Assembly (NCBI GenBank): GCA_963930655.1
Contig: OZ005609.1
Span: 17,619,001 to 17,683,000 of the forward strand
Direction: 5' to 3'
DNA: 64,000 bases
Origin: Myrica gale
Lineage: Eukaryota; Streptophyta; Magnoliopsida; Fagales; Myricaceae
The notes below the pieces were generated by a model that had not been told where the DNA came from, made no database searches, and saw only the letters and a list, made by a program, of their open reading frames with translations. How positions within the stretch are numbered: the stretch's first letter is position 1; each line of letters begins with the position of its first letter. Made by a program: the position numbers and the translations under genes. Positions 33,477-44,651 of the stretch are shown in pieces.

Positions 33477-35685
33477 ATGTCTCATTCTCATACTATTGAT
33501 GTTAGAAGATTGAGTTTAGAGGATGAGGATATGATGATTGAGGAGGAAGATGTTTCATCAATTCCTCCACCAAGTGGTGAACCACCTAAACCAAAAAGAA
33601 AGAATCAATCTATGGTTTGGGATTCTTTTACAAAGAAGTATATTGGTGACCCACCGCACCCCAGGGCATTTTGTAACTATTATGATGCTGATTATGCTGC
33701 AAATGGAAATAGGAATGGGACGAAAAACATGTTAGACCATCTTACTAAATCTAAGAAAAACCCCAATCAGCTACCCCCAAAACACGACAAGAGGCAAAGA
33801 ACGTTAGCATTTGAAAAGGGAGTTGAGGGTGATGAAAACCCTAGTAATATGGTGTTGGCAAAAAAATTTGACCATAATCATGCTATAGCTCTTCGTCAAG
33901 CTTTGGCAGCGTTTCTTATTGTTGATAAGCTCCCTTTTAGGATTGTGGAGTCTCCCCAATTTAGAAATTTTGTACGGATGCTAGAGCCTAGATTTCAAGT
34001 CTCATCTCGCATGACCATGGCTAGGACTTGTATGGACATTTTTAATAATCAAAAAGCATGGTTGAAGTGTATGATAAAGGCTTGTGATAGTAGAGTTTCT
34101 CCCACCACTTATGCTTGGACTTCGATCCAGAATTTGAGTTATATGGTTGTCACTGCCCATTGGATTGACAAGGACTAGAAATTGCAGAAAAGAGTGATTA
34201 GCTTTCATTTGATTGACAATCACAAAGGAGACACAATAGGGGCACAAGTGGAGGAGTGTTTGCATGATTAGGGAATTGAGAAGATTATGACCATCACAGT
34301 TGATAACGCGTCTTCAAATGATACAGCTATTGGTTACTTGAAGAGGCATCTACGAAGTAATGTGTTGAATGGTCTTTACATTCACATGAGATGTGAGGCA
34401 CAAATTATGAATCTCTTGGTTGGTGATGGATTGAAGATAAATAATGATGCAATTACAAGAGTTCGTGATGCAATTAGGTGTGTATTTTTTTCATTTCTTA
34501 GTACTATGCATAATTCGTTTGTTAGAAATTCATTATTTCTTATAGTTGTTTTTTGTTAAATCCAATTAGGTATGTGTGGTCTTCTCCTGCAAGGCTTATC
34601 AAGTTTAAGCAATGTTTGAGAAGGAGAGGATTGAATATTCCAAGAGTTTGTGCCTTGATGTCTTAACTCGTTGGAACTCTACTTTTTTTATGTTGGATGT
34701 TGCTGAGAAGTATGAGTTTGCTTTTAATAGAATGGAGAGTGATGATGTTGATTATCTTTCTCATTTTACTGAAGGTGAGTGCGGGAAGAGGAATTTGGCA
34801 CCACCAATAAAAGAGGACTGGACAGAAATAAGGGTATTTTGAAAGTTTCTTGACCTCTTTTATGATGCTACTGTGCACTTTTCTGGTTCCTTGTATGTTA
34901 CTTCGAATTCCTATTTCCATGGACTATATGGGGTACATTCTCATTTGTGTCATTATTCACAAAGTGCGGACCAAAGATTGAAAGATATGGCTGGTATGAT
35001 GATGGTTAAATACCAAAAATATTGGGGGAGGAATGACAGGTTAAATCTGTTGATATTTATTACTAATGTGATTGATCCAAGGTCTAAGTTACGAGTAATG
35101 GGATAAATGGTGAGGTTGATGTACGGTGGAATAGAGGGAGAGTAGTTGGTTGCCAGTATAACCAATTTTTTTCATGCATTGTTTGATGAATATGTGTTGG
35201 GATTACCTCAGTCTCAAGTGCATGCAACTACTAGTAGTGTGTCTCCTCCTCCAGTGGTTGATACTTCTATCAGCAGGGGAACTTTATTTCAGGATTTTTG
35301 GAGCACGACTATATCGTCCGGAACATATTCATTAACTCCCAGTGCAAACTTAGAAATTGATCGGTATTTGGCGGATCCACTTGTTACTCCAAACAATAAT
35401 TTTGATGTATTGAAATGGTGGAGGGAAAATGATTTATGATATCCTGTCAATGCTAAGATTGCACGGGATGTATTAGCTATCCCTATTTCCACTGTGTCTT
35501 CAGAGTCCGCTTTTAGTATAGGGGGACGTGTACTTGATCCATTTCGGAGTTCATTAGCTCCAACGACTGTGGAGGCCCTCGTTTGCACCCAAGATTGGTT
35601 GAGGCGTGCGGATGAAAAGGAATCAATTAACATCAAAGAAACTTTGGATTGCATCGAGAGTTATGACATGGATTCTGGTAAATAA
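33477..35685 (+). pseudogene. hAT transposase (BED zinc finger, RNase-H-like fold, C-terminal dimerisation domain)
   Basis: Start ATG at 33477 (MSHSHTIDVRRLSLEDEDMM). A BED-type finger follows (VWDSFTKK...AFCNYYDADYAA...GTKNMLDHL). It continues as in RICESLEEPER-type hAT proteins: LRQALAAFLIVDKLPFRIVE, a TVDNASSNDTAI catalytic-region motif, and near the end DVLKWWRENDL, ISTVSSESAFSIGGRVLDPF and VEALVCTQDWL, the hAT dimerisation domain. Stops TAG at 34176-34178 and 34269-34271 both sit where Trp is expected. An intron of about 85 bases near 34480-34570 fits GT-AG. Frameshifts affect the middle. The gene is inactive. Confidence 0.88.
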
Positions 35686-36049
35686 AAAATGCTTATAATT
35701 TTAATTCTCTTTTTTATTTTCTCTATACTTTACTTTTATTTTTTTATTTTTAACGTTTATTGACATTTGAACTTGCAGAAATTGCAAGCAATAGAACAGC
35801 AGCAAGCGAACTTGGGACATCAACTACCAGCAAGTGAATTTAGTTTCTTAATGTATTTGTTTATGCGTGTTCGAGACATTTGTATTTTTAACTTAGTATG
35901 TTTAATTTTGTAAGATATTTGCAACTAATTTATTATCTTAAGTTTCTGTCTTACAATCAAAATCATTCCTTTTTTACGTTAATTTTACAATTCAATAATA
36001 ATATTGCAAGTAAATACCAGCAATTTTTACTTAAAGAAATGACAATAGG

Positions 36050-37300
36050 TGTTAAATGACATATTTACAAATCAATTATCATATTGACATTTATGCAAAT
36101 AGGTGTTAAATGAATTCATATCTTTAAATTAATAAGGAAACCATATTATTTATTAAATAAAATCACATATTTAAGTTTTTAAATGAATTCACATATTTAA
36201 GTCTTAAATGAATTCATATCTTTAAATTAATAAGCAAACCATGTCATGTGTTAAAATAAATTCACGTATTTAAGTTTTTAAATGAATTCACATATTTAAG
36301 TCTTTAAATGAATTCACATCTTTAAATTAATGAGCAAACTATGGTTACATGGTAGATTGGTAGGTGTTAAATGAATTCACATTTTTAAGTTTTTAAATAA
36401 ATTTGCATTTTTAAGTTTTTAAATAAATTTACATTTTTAAGTCTTTAAATGAATTCACATCTTTAAATTAATGAGCAAACTATGGTAGATGTTAAATGAA
36501 TTCACATTTTTAAGTTTTAAAATGAATTCATATCTTTAAGTCTTTAAATGAATTCATATCTTTAAATTAAAAAGCAAACCATGTTATGTGTTAAAATAAA
36601 TTCACATATTTAAGTTTTTAAATGAATTCACATATTTAAGTCTTTAAATGAATTCTCATCTTTAGATTAATGAGCAAACTATGGTTACATGGTAGATTGG
36701 TAGGTGTAAATGAATTCACATTTTTAAGTTTTTAAATAAATTCGCATTTTTAATTTTTAAAATAATTTTACCTCTTTAAGTTTTTAAATGAATTCACATC
36801 TTTAAATTAATGAGCAAACTATGGTAGATGTTAAATGAATTCATATCTTTAAGTCTTTAAATGAATTCATATCTTTAAATTAAAAAGCAAACCATGTTAT
36901 GTGTTAAAATAAATTTACATATTTAAGTTTTTAAATGAATTCACATATTTAAGTCTTTAAATGAATTCTCATCTTTAAATTAATGAGCAAACTATGGTTA
37001 CATGGTAGATTGGTAGGTGTTAAATGAATTCACATATTTTGTTTTTAATGAATTCGCATTTTTAAGTTTTAAAATAAATTTACATGTTTAAGTCTTTAAA
37101 TTAATGAGCAAACTATGCTAGATGTTAAATGAATTCACATCTTTAAATTAATGAGCAAACTACGGTAGATGTTAAATGAATTCACATTTTTAAATTTTTA
37201 AATAAATTCACATCTTTAAGTCTTTAAATGAATTAATTATCTTTAAATTAATGAGCAAACTATAGTAGCCTAGTAGGTGTTAAATGAATTCAAGTTTTTT
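36050..37300. repeat. Minisatellite array in the hAT 3' region
   Basis: A short unit of the form TTTAAATGAATTCACAT plus TTTAAGT or TTTAAATTAATGAGC repeats dozens of times, with EcoRI-type GAATTC in most units. A longer marker, ATGGTTACATGGTAGATTGG, recurs at 36341, 36681 and about 36994, giving a higher-order period of about 313-340 bp. No gene. Confidence 0.9.
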
Positions 37301-37518
37301 TTATCTTAAACGAATGTGTGTTGATGAAAATATGAAAATAAAACGAAAATTTTTTTTTTGAAACCGGTCTGGACCACTTAAGTGGTCGAGACCGGACCGC
37401 ATTTCACAAGACCGAAAAGGACCAGACCAATTATAAGGGGTCCGGTCCGATCCTTTAATATAGGCGGACCGGAAATGCGGTCCGAAAACCGGACCGCATT
37501 TCCGATTTTTCGGCCCTA

Positions 37519-37526
37519 CTGAGTAT
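37519..37526. repeat. hAT target-site duplication, right copy (CTGAGTAT)
   Basis: Six of eight positions match 32086-32093. Confidence 0.65.
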
Positions 37527-38115
37527 CTTTCCTTTTTCATTTTCACCAAAGGTAACCGAACATTTTCCCTTGAGACAAAGATATTTAAGCCGACTCTTGT
37601 CTCCGATCATGTGCTTGGAGCATCCACATTGAACTTCAAGCACACTTGGAAAAACAATCAACTCTTGGTTTTTGGTACCCAAATCTTTTTGGATCCATTG
37701 ATGTTAGAAATCACTTCCTTCACCTCGTCTTTTTGGATCCACACAAACTTAATGCCATGATTGGATTTCTTTCTAGTTGGACAAGTGTGTGAAATATGTC
37801 CATTCTTTCCACAAAAGTTACACAATGCAAATGGTGGAGATGATTTTGTAATCATATAGGAGTAAGATTTTTGATCTTTGAAGGAGTCATATCCAATGCC
37901 ACTTTGTTGAAGCAACATCTTTGAGAACCAAGTAAAATATGAAGGTTTCTTTTTCCTTGAGTGAATCTTGCAAGATCTTGAGTAAGAGAGTCAACTTTCC
38001 TTTTTAAATCTTTGTTTTCAGATTTCAAATCATTTGAATCTTCTTGCAAGACATTTTCATTTTCTTTTGTGACTCTTGCAAGATACTCTCCAAGAGAAAC
38101 AACTTGAATTTTCAA
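37519..38115 (-). pseudogene. Copia B gag C-terminus, zinc knuckle and protease start
   Basis: Minus-strand readings contain a coiled-coil-like stretch (SENKDLKRKVDSLTQDLARF), the CCHC knuckle CNFCGKNGHISHTC and, in another frame, CGCSKHMIGDKSRLKYLCLK, which corresponds to the W.LDSGCS.HMTGD protease active-site region of copia elements; the DSG is changed to V-Q-C-G-type text. The hAT element cuts the frame at 37518. Confidence 0.8.
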
Positions 38116-38328
38116 AGAATCATTCTCTTTTGCAATACTTTCAAAATTCTTTTTGAGAGAACAATATTTTGAAAATATTATTTTTAGTTCAAGGTATTAT
38201 TCATTAAACGCATCTTGCAATTAATCAAATGAAAAGTATTCAGTAAGTGAAGATTGTACCTCATCCTCGCTTTCCTTTGTTATCAAACAAAGGTTTGCAA
38301 TTTCCTCTTCTTCACTAATAGAGATGAT

Positions 38329-39009
38329 TTATCTTTTGCCTTTTCCTTCAATTTCATCTCCTTTTACTTGGTTCATCTCGTGGGTCATAAGAGATCCCAT
38401 GAGCTCATCCAAAGGAAGCTTTGTCAAGTCTTTAGCTTCTTGAATGGCAGTGACCTTGAGCTCCCAAGTATTTGGTAGGCACCTAAGAATCTTTCTCACC
38501 ATCTCAACATTAGTATATTCTTTACCAAGAGATTTAAGATCATTTATAATATCGGTAAAGCGAGTAAACATAGATGAGATAGATTCATCAGATTTCATCT
38601 TTAAAAGCTCATAACTATGAACTAGCATACTAATTTTGTTTTGCTTTACTTCATTTGTACATTCATGAGCTATTTGGAGTTTGTCCCAAATTTTTTTTGC
38701 GGTATCACAACCGGAAACATGATTGAATTCATTTGGATCAAGTGCACAATATAACACATTCATAGCTTTAGCATTTAAAGACATAAGCTTAAGATCAAAA
38801 TCATTAAAATCTTTTTCATCCTTCAACATACTAGTCTTGTCTCTAGGAAATTTAGGTCTGTTAGAGATAACTCTCTACAGTTCATAATCCACGGCTTGGA
38901 TGTAAATCTTCATCCTAGCCTTCCAATAATTGTAACAAGTTCCATTGAACAAGGGAGGTCTATTTGTGGATTGACCTTTAGCTGAGGAGGTATTAATAAG
39001 GGTTGTCAT
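38329..39009 (-). pseudogene. Copia B gag (UBN2-type)
   Basis: ATG at 39009 on the minus strand starts MTTLINTSSAKGQSTNRPPL followed by FNGTCYNYWKARMKIYIQAV. A TAG at 38877-38875 interrupts where Trp is usual; the frame is then open from 38829 with AKKIWDKLQIAHECTNEVKQ and LRCLPNTWELKVTAI, the core of the copia gag family (PF14223). It ends near 38329 with ISIS-type sequence beyond a stop. It would have formed the virus-like particle; now a pseudogene. Confidence 0.88.
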
Positions 39010-39030
39010 AGATAGAGATATTAAACCTCA

Positions 39031-39043
39031 GCTCATATACCAA
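39031..39043 (-). other. Copia B primer-binding-site-like sequence
   Basis: Minus-strand TTGGTATATGAGC lies two bases from the LTR edge and resembles TGGTATCAGAGC, complementary to the initiator methionine tRNA end, with changes. Confidence 0.7.
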
Positions 39044-39044
39044 T

Positions 39045-40849
39045 TGTGAGTCAAATTAACAACGCAAAAGGGGGATGAATTGGGTTTTTCAAAAACTTAT
39101 CACTTTTTCTATAAATATGCAAATCTGAAAACTACCACTCTTTAACAAATAAGAATGTTGATCTAAATGTGTCTAATGTTATGTCAAATATAAGCAATTA
39201 AAGATAAAACATAAATCTCTACAAGTATGAATATGAAACGATTAATGAGAGAGATAGAGTTAGAGAGACGACACCGCAATTTTAGGTGGTTTGGCCAATG
39301 CTTGCCTACGTCCACCCCCAAGGCTATTGACTTCCTTGTGCTTCCTTTACTATTATCCAATAGCAAATACACCTTAGCTTCCCGGGTGCTAAGGAACCTT
39401 TACAAAGTGTTTTCCGAGCTTACACTTCAACTCTCTCACACAAATCCTCACAACCTAGAGGATTTCTTCCACTCTCACAAGTAGGACCAAGTGTTTTCCC
39501 AACACTCAAATGTTTTACAAAGGATGGTTACAATGAAGGCTCTCTAAGCCGAATGAGCAAATGAGGCACAAAATATATGGAATGGCTCTCTAAGCCATAT
39601 TAGCAAATTAAAAGCTCAAATCGTATGGAATGGCTCTCTAAGCCAAGTCAGCAAGTGGAAAGCTCAATGGAGTGCAAGAAGACAAGATTATCAAAGGAAA
39701 GCTAAAGTTTGGAAGGTGTGAGCACAAGCCTTTTTGGTTGGTGAGCTGTTCTTTCTTCTTCAAGACACTTTCTCTTTCTAGAAGTTAGGGCAAAGAGAAC
39801 TTGCAAGTGTGTTGTCCCTTCTTCAAGAAATCTCTCTCTCTTTGGAGGCTAGTTGTCAATGATGAAAAAGAGAATAAGATTTGACAGTGAAGCTTTGGTC
39901 TTGAACGAATCAGCAAGTGATTTCTTTGGATCTAGCTTTCTCTCTCTTTGGAAGGATAGATGTTGAATGATGATGCAAATTCTTCTTCTTCAAGAAATTT
40001 CTCCCTTTGAAGGCAAAGTCGTCAATGATGAGAAAGAGGAGAAGATTTGACAGTGAAGAGCTTCGGACTTGAAGGAATCAGCAAATGAATTTCTTTGGAT
40101 CTTGGCTTTTTCTCTCTCTAGATATTGTGATTTTGATCGAGCATGTTTTTTCTCTCCTCATCTTGTTCTTCTTATAGCCCGTAGGTCTTCAACGGTCATT
40201 AAAGGTCTTCTTGTAAAGTTTGAGTGCCGTTGGAGGTCATTTGAGACTTTTTTGGACCACTTTGAACAATCTAGCGTTGTTCCAAGATTTCTGCAAATTC
40301 GCACTATATGTCGACACATGGTCTTCTATGTGTAGACACCATGTTTTCATTTCTCGGGAGACAGTGCAATGTGTCAACACATGGTCTTCAATGTGTCGAC
40401 ACATTGAACACTTAGTTTGAAAATGCTGTCAACAGTGAATTTTTGCATTTTGGAGTTGGGACTCGGATGTAAGTACAATGTGTCGACACTTAGTTTTCAA
40501 TGTGTCGACACCATGAATTCAGCATTCTGGAGTAAATGCAATGTGTCGACACCAACACTCAATGTGTCGACACTTATACGAGCTAGATTGTTTTTCAGCA
40601 ACTTGAAAGTCTCCAATCCATTCCAAAACTTCTTTAAACACCTACAATATGAAAAAATGATCTTATCAACTTGTGTAATGGTGTTCAAGTGCACTTAGAA
40701 ATATTTTAGTGAGTGAAACCTCAATCCTTTGAAATATAAATTGGAAATTGTGGATTGACAATGTAAAAGCTAAAGTCTTCAAAACTTAGAAACTTTTGTT
40801 ATCATCAAAATCAAATATGGTTTGTTTTCAAAACAACCTTGGGCTAACA
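39045..40849 (-). repeat. Copia B LTR (5' LTR in the sense direction), 1805 bp
   Basis: Aligns with 25660-27411. Its TGTGTCGACACA palindrome array (40308-40580) is better preserved than in the other LTR. Confidence 0.9.
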
Positions 40850-40854
40850 TTATT

Positions 40855-41317
40855 CGAATATGCGAGACCAAGTGATGTTGCTTGAACCTATACCAACTGT
40901 AAATAAGATTTTCTCCTATATACAGTAGCAAGAATGCGAACGACAAGTACTCTCTAGTAATTCAGGACCTGACACTAAAGAACTAAGGGAATTTTAAAGG
41001 TAGTGTCTGAACATCATGTACCTTTAAGAAGGAATAGCCTTACTACACACATTCTAAAATATCTGGGCACTCTTTGGATAACTGTTTTAAGGTCGGCAAT
41101 GCAGATCCCTCAATATGCTCTAACTATGACTTGACAGAACACAACGTGGAGAAGTTCTACAAGTTCCACGGGTACCCACCTAGATATAAACTCTACAACA
41201 AGACTAAGAGCACTGATCCTTTTGCATACCAAGCTGATGGTCAGCTCTCTTTCGAATCTACAGAGGAAACTAATGACCCAATCTCTTTGACAAAGGGACA
41301 ATATCATTAAATTATGG
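40855..41317 (+). pseudogene. Copia A gag, copy (c), continuation with zinc-knuckle region
   Basis: After copia B the reading resumes with SNMRDQVMLLEPIPTVNKIF, the normal continuation of the gag text at 25655. Further on, DNCFKVG...YKFHGYPPRYKLYNKT and ISLTKGQYHQIMA match the copia pattern C..C...GH....CY.LHGYPP and QY.QLMALL. It ends in the rearrangement at 41280-41385. Confidence 0.75.
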
Positions 41318-41456
41318 CTTTACAATGTTCGAGGCTCATCATCGTCTAATCTCTTTGACAAAGGGACAATATCATTAAATTATGGATGAGGACATTCATG
41401 AATTACGCAGACGCTGTGGAGTTGTGGTGCAGATTAGACGATGATGAGCCTCGAAC
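41280..41456. repeat. Local rearrangement: 38-bp direct repeat plus 26-bp inverted repeat
   Basis: AATCTCTTTGACAAAGGGAC and 18 further bases occur at 41280-41317 and again, identical, at 41348-41385. Between them, 41327-41352 is the exact reverse complement of 41431-41456, which lies in the transposase coding sequence downstream. The arrangement marks the joint between copia A and the MULE. Confidence 0.9.
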
Positions 41457-44400
41457 AAAATTAAGTCCTCTTAAAAGTGATGCTGAGGTTTTGAAAATTA
41501 CAAGGAGACTACAGCTTGAAGCTCGGGGCACGCTGATAATTTATGTTCAGCATGCTACTAGTGAACCGGTGGTATTGTCTCAAGAAGATGTAGTTCACGA
41601 GGATGATGTAGTGCAACCCGAGGATGATATAGTGCAACCCGAGGACATAGTGCCTGATGAAGATGTAGTGGTTGAGGAAGATGTAGTGCCCGAGGGTGTT
41701 GATACTGATGATGAGTTGGGCAATTTAGTTGGGGAATATATTGAGGAAGCAGAAGTTAGCGAGTTTTCTGCATCGGATGAAGAGCCTGAGTTATATAGTT
41801 ATGATGTTGCGGGTGGGGAAGATGCAAGGAAGGCTTTGATGGACTGGTTTAGGCAAGGATCAAATGCTAATGTTGATGCAAATGAGCCTAAGATTGTTGG
41901 GGGTTCCGATGATGACGTCATGGAGAGTACTAGTGAGGATAAGGACTCTGATGATGGACATCGTCAGAGGAAGGTTAAGGAATTTGAAGAAGAGGATTTT
42001 AATGGAACGGTGCACTTTGAAAAGAGGATGAAGTTTAGGGACTTGCCCTTATTTAAAAAGGTGCTTATGTTATATTGCATTCAAAATAATTTTGACTACC
42101 ATTACAAAAAGAGTGATAAGCTGAGGGTCACAGCGGTATGTGTGCAACATTGTGGTTGGCGAATCCACGCTTCATTTATGAATCAAAAAGAAGTGTTTCA
42201 GATTAAAACTTTTAACTCCACTCACTCTTGTGGCGCACACCACAAGAATAGCAAATTGGATGCCAGACTTACAGCTGAACGATATGTTGAAAATGTTCGG
42301 GATGACCCTAATATGCCACCAAAGGCATTGGGTGGTAATATTCGTAGAGACTACAAAGTCCAAGTCTCTAAGAATCATATGTACCGAGCAAAAAAACTAG
42401 AACTTGAACTGGTTCATGGGAAACATGCGGAGCAGTACAAGTATGTATGTGACTATGCTATGGCAGTGTATCAGTGGAACCCGAGATCATGGGTGAAGAT
42501 CGAACGGAATGGGCATCTGTTCCATCGTATGTATGTCAGACTTGAGGGGCCTAAACGTGGATTCTTGGCTGGTGTTAGGCCACTGATTTGCCTTGATGGT
42601 TGTCACCTCAAAGGCCCATTTGGAGGTCAGTTACTATGCGCAGTGGCGAAAGATGCAAACGATGATATGTACCCACTTGCGTACGCAGTTGTTGAAATTG
42701 AATGCAGATCCTCTTGGACATGGTTCATCGAGCTATTAATGGCAGACATTATGAGTGAAGATCAGCGGCCATGGACCTGGATGTCAGATAGGCAAAAGGT
42801 ACGCACAATTGAAATTTATTTTTATATAATGAAATCTTAGTTCTAATACATACTAATATTCTAATGTACTTTGTAGGGTCTTCGAGAGGCACTTGATACG
42901 TTAGTGCCAAATGATGAGCAGAGACATTGTGTGAGGCATTTACATGCCAACTTAAAGAGCAATAAGTGGAGAGACAAGGCTGTAAAAGACTTGCTATGGA
43001 GGGCTGCATGCGCATGTACACGGTCAGGCTTTGAAAGAGCAATGGAAGAGTTGCAAAGGGTAAATGTCAATGCTTGGAATTATCTGTTAGATGTCGATCC
43101 TAAAGGATGGTCCCGTCATGCGTTTAGGACGACATCTAAAAGTGATTGTCTACTTAGCAACATAGCTGAGACATTCAATTCGTGGATTAAAGAATCACGG
43201 GACAAGCCAATCTTGACGATGATGGATACAATCAGGCGTCAACTGATGAATCGGTTTAAGCACAAACGGACTATGCTAGATTCTGCTACTTGGGATATAT
43301 GTCCTCGTATTCAGAGGAAGCTTGAGAAGAACAAGCATGCTGCTAGGAATTGTTTGTGTATGTGGACAGATGGGACAAGTTATGAAGTTGATACAGCTGA
43401 CGGGGATCAGCTGGTTAATATAGGGTTGCGGGAATGTAGTTGTGGTCGATGGCAGTTGAACGGTATCCCATGTGCCCATGCTTGTGCTGCAGTTTATTAT
43501 GATAAGTTGATCCCAGAGGACTACGTCGACGTTTGTTATCGCAAAGCAGCGTACGCAGCTTCGTACTTTCTGGTGATACACGCAATGCCTGGAGTGCATG
43601 GGTGGCCCCATGCTAATGTTAATCCTATAGGGCCCCCTATTATTTGGTCTATGCCTGGTCGTCCAAAGAAAGCAAGGGTCCGAGCGGATGATGAACCACA
43701 ACATCCGTATAATGTAAGTAGGAGTGGCTTACCAGTTCTTTGTGGGACGTGTGGCGTCATTGGGCATAATGCAGAAGATGCAATTATCCACCAAATCCCA
43801 ATCGTAGAATTTACCCCAAGAAGCCATCAAAACAGAAAGCTGCAAATCAGGTAATATTTGGGGTTTTAAGGTTATTATCATGTATTTTGAGCCCTGTTGA
43901 TCAATACTAATTTACGTTTCATTTAAGGATGAGGCCGGACCGTCAAATGGAGCATCGCAGCCTAGCAGAAAGACTGCAACACAAAGTGGAGAACCAGCTG
44001 AGGTACATTATTTTAGATTACAAGTCATATCCATGTTAGTTGATCAACAAAAATTATATTGCATTTGACGGCATATAGGGTCGGACTACTGATTTGACAC
44101 AAGGAAGGCAACCATCACAGCCTCGCAGATCTCCTTGCAAGAAGGCCGCAAGTGAGGTAAAAAAAATCATCAAAACTTATTTTAACATTGACCTTTAGTT
44201 CGAAATATTGATTTTAATTAATATGGATAATATATATAGGGCCAAGGGTCGTAGCCATCACAAAAATCACATGGGTTACAGCCACAACCACCATCACGGC
44301 CTCGCAGATCTCCTCGTAAGAAGACCGCGATTGAGGTAATGAAAAAATAGTCAAAACTTATACAACTTCGACATAATTCTAAATATATTGATTGTATTAA

Positions 44401-44651
44401 CAATATGGAAAACATAGGCTGAAGGGTCACAACCATCACAAACTAGCAGGAAGACTACAGGAAAGCGGAAAGACAAGGTTGATGTAAGTAATGTAAAGCA
44501 ATAAAAAAATGATTTCAGTTTATTGCTTAATAATTAGTTTTAATTCACTTCGTAAACTACACAGATGCAAACAAGTATTCACGATGGGTCGCAACCGGTA
44601 CATTTGAGACGCTCGCCCCGCAAAATGCCAGTAGTTCGGGCTTCCCAGTAG
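41386..44651 (+). CDS. MuDR-type (mudrA-like) MULE transposase, seven exons, mildly damaged
   Basis: Exons: 41386-42798, 42877-43850, 43928-44002, 44079-44156, 44240-44335, 44418-44483, 44565-44651; introns are GT-AG and all phase 0. Domains in order: remnant of the N-terminal PB1-like region, an acidic Asp/Glu/Val-rich stretch (residues about 65-200), MuDR DNA-binding domain (about 203-285), MULE transposase domain with DDE residues D404 (LICLDGCHLKG), D468 (WMSDRQK) and E569 (NIAETFNSW), SWIM zinc finger CSCGRWQLNGIPCAHACA (about 656-676), and a CCHC knuckle beginning CGTCGVIGHNAED near 760. One base is missing after GHNAED (about 43778), destroying the last Cys, and exon 5 has a TAG at 44252-44254. 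The tail exons are Pro/Ser/Arg repeats (QPSQPRRSP-KK). The N-terminus is truncated at the rearrangement. It acts on MULE terminal repeats in the nucleus; activity of this copy is doubtful, but the catalytic core is open. Confidence 0.9.

Larger units (their letters stand above)
32094..37518 (+). mobile_element. hAT-superfamily DNA transposon, 5425 bp, inside copia B
   Basis: The left end TAGGGCTGCAC...AAAACGGGACCGG and the inverse of the right end TAGGGCCGAAAAATCGG form short imperfect inverted repeats. Flanks show an 8-bp duplication with two mismatches. GGACCGG-type motifs are dense in both subterminal regions (32110-32260 and 37365-37500). A decayed hAT transposase gene lies at 33477-35685. 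Taking the element out rejoins the copia B protease and pre-integrase readings. A 1.25-kb minisatellite fills 36050-37300. Confidence 0.88.
25660..40849 (-). mobile_element. Copia B: full-length Ty1/copia retrotransposon with both LTRs, decayed, with nested hAT
   Basis: Two related LTRs lie at 25660-27411 and 39045-40849, both starting TGTGAGT on the plus strand and ending GGCTAACA. Flanks TTACT (25655-25659) and TTATT (40850-40854) are a 5-bp target duplication with one mismatch. The sense strand is minus: PBS-like TTGGTATATGAGC (39031-39043), gag (39009-38329), zinc knuckle and protease (38115-37519), integrase and reverse transcriptase (32093-30046), and an envelope-like ORF (about 29323-28000). 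RNase H appears deleted near 30000. A 5.4-kb hAT element sits in the protease region. Removing copia B reunites the copia A gag frame. Confidence 0.9.

Noticed and set aside
43276-43760. Minus-strand frames of up to 142 codons inside the transposase exon
   Set aside because: Antisense shadows of the conserved MULE transposase coding strand.
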